NCBI GenBank assembly: GCA_905221605.1
Contig: CAJNDS010000247.1
Span: 744,138-808,137, forward strand
DNA length: 64,000 nt
Source of the DNA: Symbiodinium natans
Lineage: Eukaryota > Sar > Dinophyceae > Suessiales > Symbiodiniaceae
Direction: 5' to 3'
The notes below the pieces were generated by a model. The model had not been told where the DNA came from and did no database searches. It saw nothing but the letters and a program-made list of their open reading frames with translations. The translations under genes and the position numbers were made by a program. Shown here one piece after another: positions 63,515 to 64,000 of this stretch. Each line of letters begins with the position of its first letter. Position 1 is the first letter of the stretch.

Positions 63515-63695
63515 CTTCGTCGAAGACTTAGAAAGCATACAGAAGTCGAACGCATCCATGTCAGAACTTAGAACTTCAAGGGTGCCATCAGCTTCTGCAA
63601 TGCCTTCCGTTTGGGGAGAGGCGATGAAGCTAGTAGACAAGTGCGACTTGCCTGAATCCAGCGCCTCGTTTTCCTGGAGTCCTCTTGCTACATGA
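63471..63695 (+). CDS. Frame, acidic/Ser-rich protein end
   Basis: Reads YLPADFVEDLESIQKSNASM, SELRTSRVPSASAMPSVWGE, AMKLVDKCDLPESSASFSW and TGA. The minus strand (63500-63757) is open and also plausible (ENEALDSGKSHLSTSFIASP), so strand is not settled. Confidence 0.4.
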   Translation: MGHTGHKSQTYLPADFVEDLESIQKSNASMSELRTSRVPSASAMPSVWGEAMKLVDKCDLPESSASFSWSPLAT

Positions 63696-64000
63696 CAGGT
63701 TCCGTTAGGGCTAATTTGGTGCATTTCCCCCCCCCCCCCTTTCCTCCCAAATACCACGATCCCTACTACCCCTATTATAGGAACTTTCGAGTAAGTGTAC
63801 CAATTTTTTGAAAACTCATTTTAGGGTTTGGGCTTAGGGTCGAGGACGCTCTCGAGTGGCATCAGTCACTCGCTTTTAGGATCCTGAAACCATGGAGTCC
63901 GATACCGAACTTCTCTAGACGCTGCGGGGCCCTAAACGCAAAGTCTAGAGTGAATTGGTTTCTTGATCCCACTTTTGGGATGCCAATTCTGATAGCCTCC

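Overview
The window looks like nuclear DNA of a dinoflagellate, or a close alveolate relative. I see no rRNA, tRNA, operon, bacterial signal or organelle gene. What I see instead is: GC-balanced DNA packed with short coding-like islands (about 45-200 bases); hundreds of degenerate copies of the plant/alveolate telomere motif TTTAGGG (or CCCTAAA) scattered through the whole 64 kb; many 80-160 base inverted-repeat elements; and AT, GA and GT microsatellites. Nearly every convincing coding island reads on the + strand, which fits the unidirectional gene clusters known in dinoflagellates. The species cannot be named from this sequence alone. All genes below are exon-level proposals from reading frame, composition and splice dinucleotides; no full gene model could be tested.

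Two architectural rules recur. First, coding islands sit between a C-rich telomere-like tract on the left (CCCTAAA type) and a G-rich tract on the right (TTTAGGG type). Introns therefore tend to start with G|GTTTAGGG-like sequence and end after CCCTAAA-like sequence. The clearest case is the intron 32743-32992, where removal joins two open frames in phase. Second, several inverted-repeat (MITE-like) families carry GT at one end and AG at the other and behave as ready-made introns (introners). Family F does so in three of three copies; at 6406-6519 and 41952-42055 the flanking exons join in phase.

Layout: 0.1-0.7 kb, two bracketed exons. 2.7-6.7 kb, a gene with about nine Thr/Ser-rich (mucin-like) modules and a C-terminal part interrupted by a family F intron. 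6.9-8.5 kb, exons including a hydrophobic ZIP-transporter-like one. 9.2-12.1 kb, a run of exons including a diverged tandem exon duplication. 12.3-15.5 kb, long unassigned reading frames. 15.4-28.6 kb, many bracketed exons of unknown function. 28.7-30.3 kb, a cluster of nested MITEs. 30.1-36.1 kb, exons beside MITEs, an Ala-rich two-exon segment and a Lys/Glu-rich C-terminal exon. 38.4-41.2 kb, a candidate PLAC8 (Cys-rich) membrane protein in five exons. 41.9-44.9 kb, a Pro/Ala-rich gene. 46.7-49.5 kb, a multi-exon gene of unknown family. 53.3-60.3 kb, a coiled-coil protein in small exons ending at a TGA at 60261. 61.5-63.7 kb, a last gene with a possible 32-base intron. I recognise few protein families; most exons are described as unknown.
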